Shown one piece after another: positions 63,219 to 64,000 of a stretch of DNA of 64,000 bases. Origin of the DNA: Bacillota bacterium (lineage in GTDB: Bacteria > Bacillota > Clostridia > Lachnospirales > Lachnospiraceae). The position numbers were made by a program, and so were the translations under genes. Every line of letters begins with the position of its first letter. Positions within the stretch are counted from its first letter, which is position 1. The stretch spans positions 620,001 through 684,000 of the forward strand of contig JAEZOB010000009.1 in assembly GCA_023414355.1 (NCBI GenBank), given 5' to 3'. The notes beneath the pieces were generated by a model that made no database searches, was not told the DNA's origin, and saw only the letters and a list, made by a program, of their open reading frames with translations.

Positions 63219-64000
63219 ATGTCTTATTTTAAAGTTGGAAAAATCCAATATGAAGGACCTCAGAGCAAAAACCCGCTTGCATTCAAGTACTACAATCCGG
63301 ATGAAGTTGTTATGGGCAAGTCCATGAAGGAGCAGCTCCGCTTCGCAATGTCATACTGGCATACATTGACTTACATGGGTAATGATCCGTTCGGCGGCTC
63401 CACCATGCACCGCGATTGGGACAACACAGAGGATGCCATGAAGAAAGCTAAGGAAAGAGTTCATGCAGCATTCGAATTTATGGAGAAGATGCAGATTCCT
63501 TTCTTCTGCTTCCACGATCAGGACATTGCTCCCAGAGCAGCTACTCTGGAAGAGACCAATAAAAGATTAGATGAAATCGTTGCTGTGATTAAGGAAGAGA
63601 TGGCTCGTACCGGAATCAAGTGCTTATGGGGAACCACCAATGCATTTGGCGATGATAGGTTCGTACATGGTGCAGGTACTTCCTGTAACGCAACCGTATT
63701 TGCATATGCTGCTGCTCAGATTAAGAAGGCTATGGAAATCACCAAGGAATTAGGCGGTGTAAACTATGTATTCTGGGGTGGACGTGAAGGTTATGAGACC
63801 TTACTCAACACCGATACCGGTTTAGAACTGGATAACCTTGCAAGATTACTTCAGATGGCTGTAGATTATGCAAAGGAGATCGGCTTCACAGGTCAGTTCT
63901 TAATCGAGCCTAAGCCGAAGGAACCTACAAAGCATCAGTATGATTTTGATACTGCAACCGTACTTGCTTTCTTAAGAAAGTACAATCTGCAGGATTATTT
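63219..64000 (+). CDS. xylA: Xylose isomerase, 5' part (runs off the window)
   Basis: ATG 63219 has AAGGAGG eight bases upstream. About 260 residues are visible of a usual length near 440. The family blocks are clear: MSYFKVGKIQYEGPQSKNPL, FCFHDQD (catalytic His and Asp), VFWGGREGYE and LIEPKPKEPTKHQYDFD. The enzyme converts xylose to xylulose in the cytosol. The palindrome upstream suggests xylose-dependent control. The 3' end lies outside. Confidence 0.96.
   Translation, partial: MSYFKVGKIQYEGPQSKNPLAFKYYNPDEVVMGKSMKEQLRFAMSYWHTLTYMGNDPFGGSTMHRDWDNTEDAMKKAKERVHAAFEFMEKMQIPFFCFHDQDIAPRAATLEETNKRLDEIVAVIKEEMARTGIKCLWGTTNAFGDDRFVHGAGTSCNATVFAYAAAQIKKAMEITKELGGVNYVFWGGREGYETLLNTDTGLELDNLARLLQMAVDYAKEIGFTGQFLIEPKPKEPTKHQYDFDTATVLAFLRKYNLQDY

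Overview
The window looks like chromosomal DNA of an anaerobic, spore-forming, saccharolytic Clostridia, most likely a Lachnospiraceae (Clostridium cluster XIVa, near Lachnoclostridium or Anaerocolumna). The case rests on gene content: [FeFe]-hydrogenases, a Rex-type operator, xylose isomerase, a maltodextrin ABC transporter with phosphorylase, LuxS, a Cys/Gly-rich HCB13-like protein and a LysM-GH18 enzyme. AT-rich DNA with strong AGGAGG ribosome binding sites agrees. This is inference from families; no rRNA or tRNA gene is visible.

Layout. 1-6.3 kb: a tight, visibly AT-rich three-gene operon of unrecognised membrane-linked proteins (a DHH-like hydrolase with an unusual motif order, then two related membrane proteins with HEPN-like R-x5-H motifs), closed by a good terminator. 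This is the best candidate for an undescribed system. 6.4-7.5 kb: a lone FliB-type flagellin methylase homologue. 7.7-10.5 kb: BlaI-type repressor, short M56 BlaR1-like protease, lipoprotein and polytopic membrane protein behind a promoter with two matching operators. 10.7-14 kb: flavin reductase-like protein, LysM-GH18 hydrolase and two tandem signal peptidases. 14-18.9 kb: redox-sensing hydrogenase cluster (thioredoxin-like [2Fe-2S] protein, PAS-containing hydrogenase, SpoIIE-type phosphatase, second hydrogenase) under a perfect Rex-consensus palindrome. 19-31.5 kb: mostly housekeeping (argH, M32 carboxypeptidase, eno, MBL hydrolase, Ca2+-type P-ATPase, MATE, DedA, pgsA-like).

31.7-41.3 kb is a maltodextrin module: a LacI-type regulator divergent from alpha-glucan phosphorylase, then a binding protein, two permeases and a lipoprotein alpha-amylase. 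Extracellular glucan would be cut by the amylase, imported, and phosphorolysed to glucose-1-phosphate. 41.3-47.8 kb: two small uncharacterised proteins, a large GC-rich palindrome, a frameshifted XRE gene, luxS, a HAD phosphatase, trpS, a 2-hydroxyacid dehydrogenase and an XRE membrane regulator. 47.9-50.3 kb: a receiver-kinase and a receiver protein. 50.8-55.3 kb: a polyamine uptake operon led by an XRE-cupin regulator with palindromic operators. 55.6-62.7 kb: an ANT(6)-like nucleotidyltransferase, aroC, small proteins, cupin and AraC regulator, a subtilase and a PadR/HAAS pair. The window ends inside xylA.

The intergenic space is rich in multi-hairpin palindromic elements. At least three kinds occur: about 105-bp elements at 23.1, 31.5 and 62.9 kb; elements with GGGnTGTTnCAAA-like ends at 39.4 and 50.5 kb; and a 308-bp GC-rich palindrome at 42.4 kb. 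Where ribosome binding sites argued for it, I moved starts inward from the longest open frame and say so in each entry.
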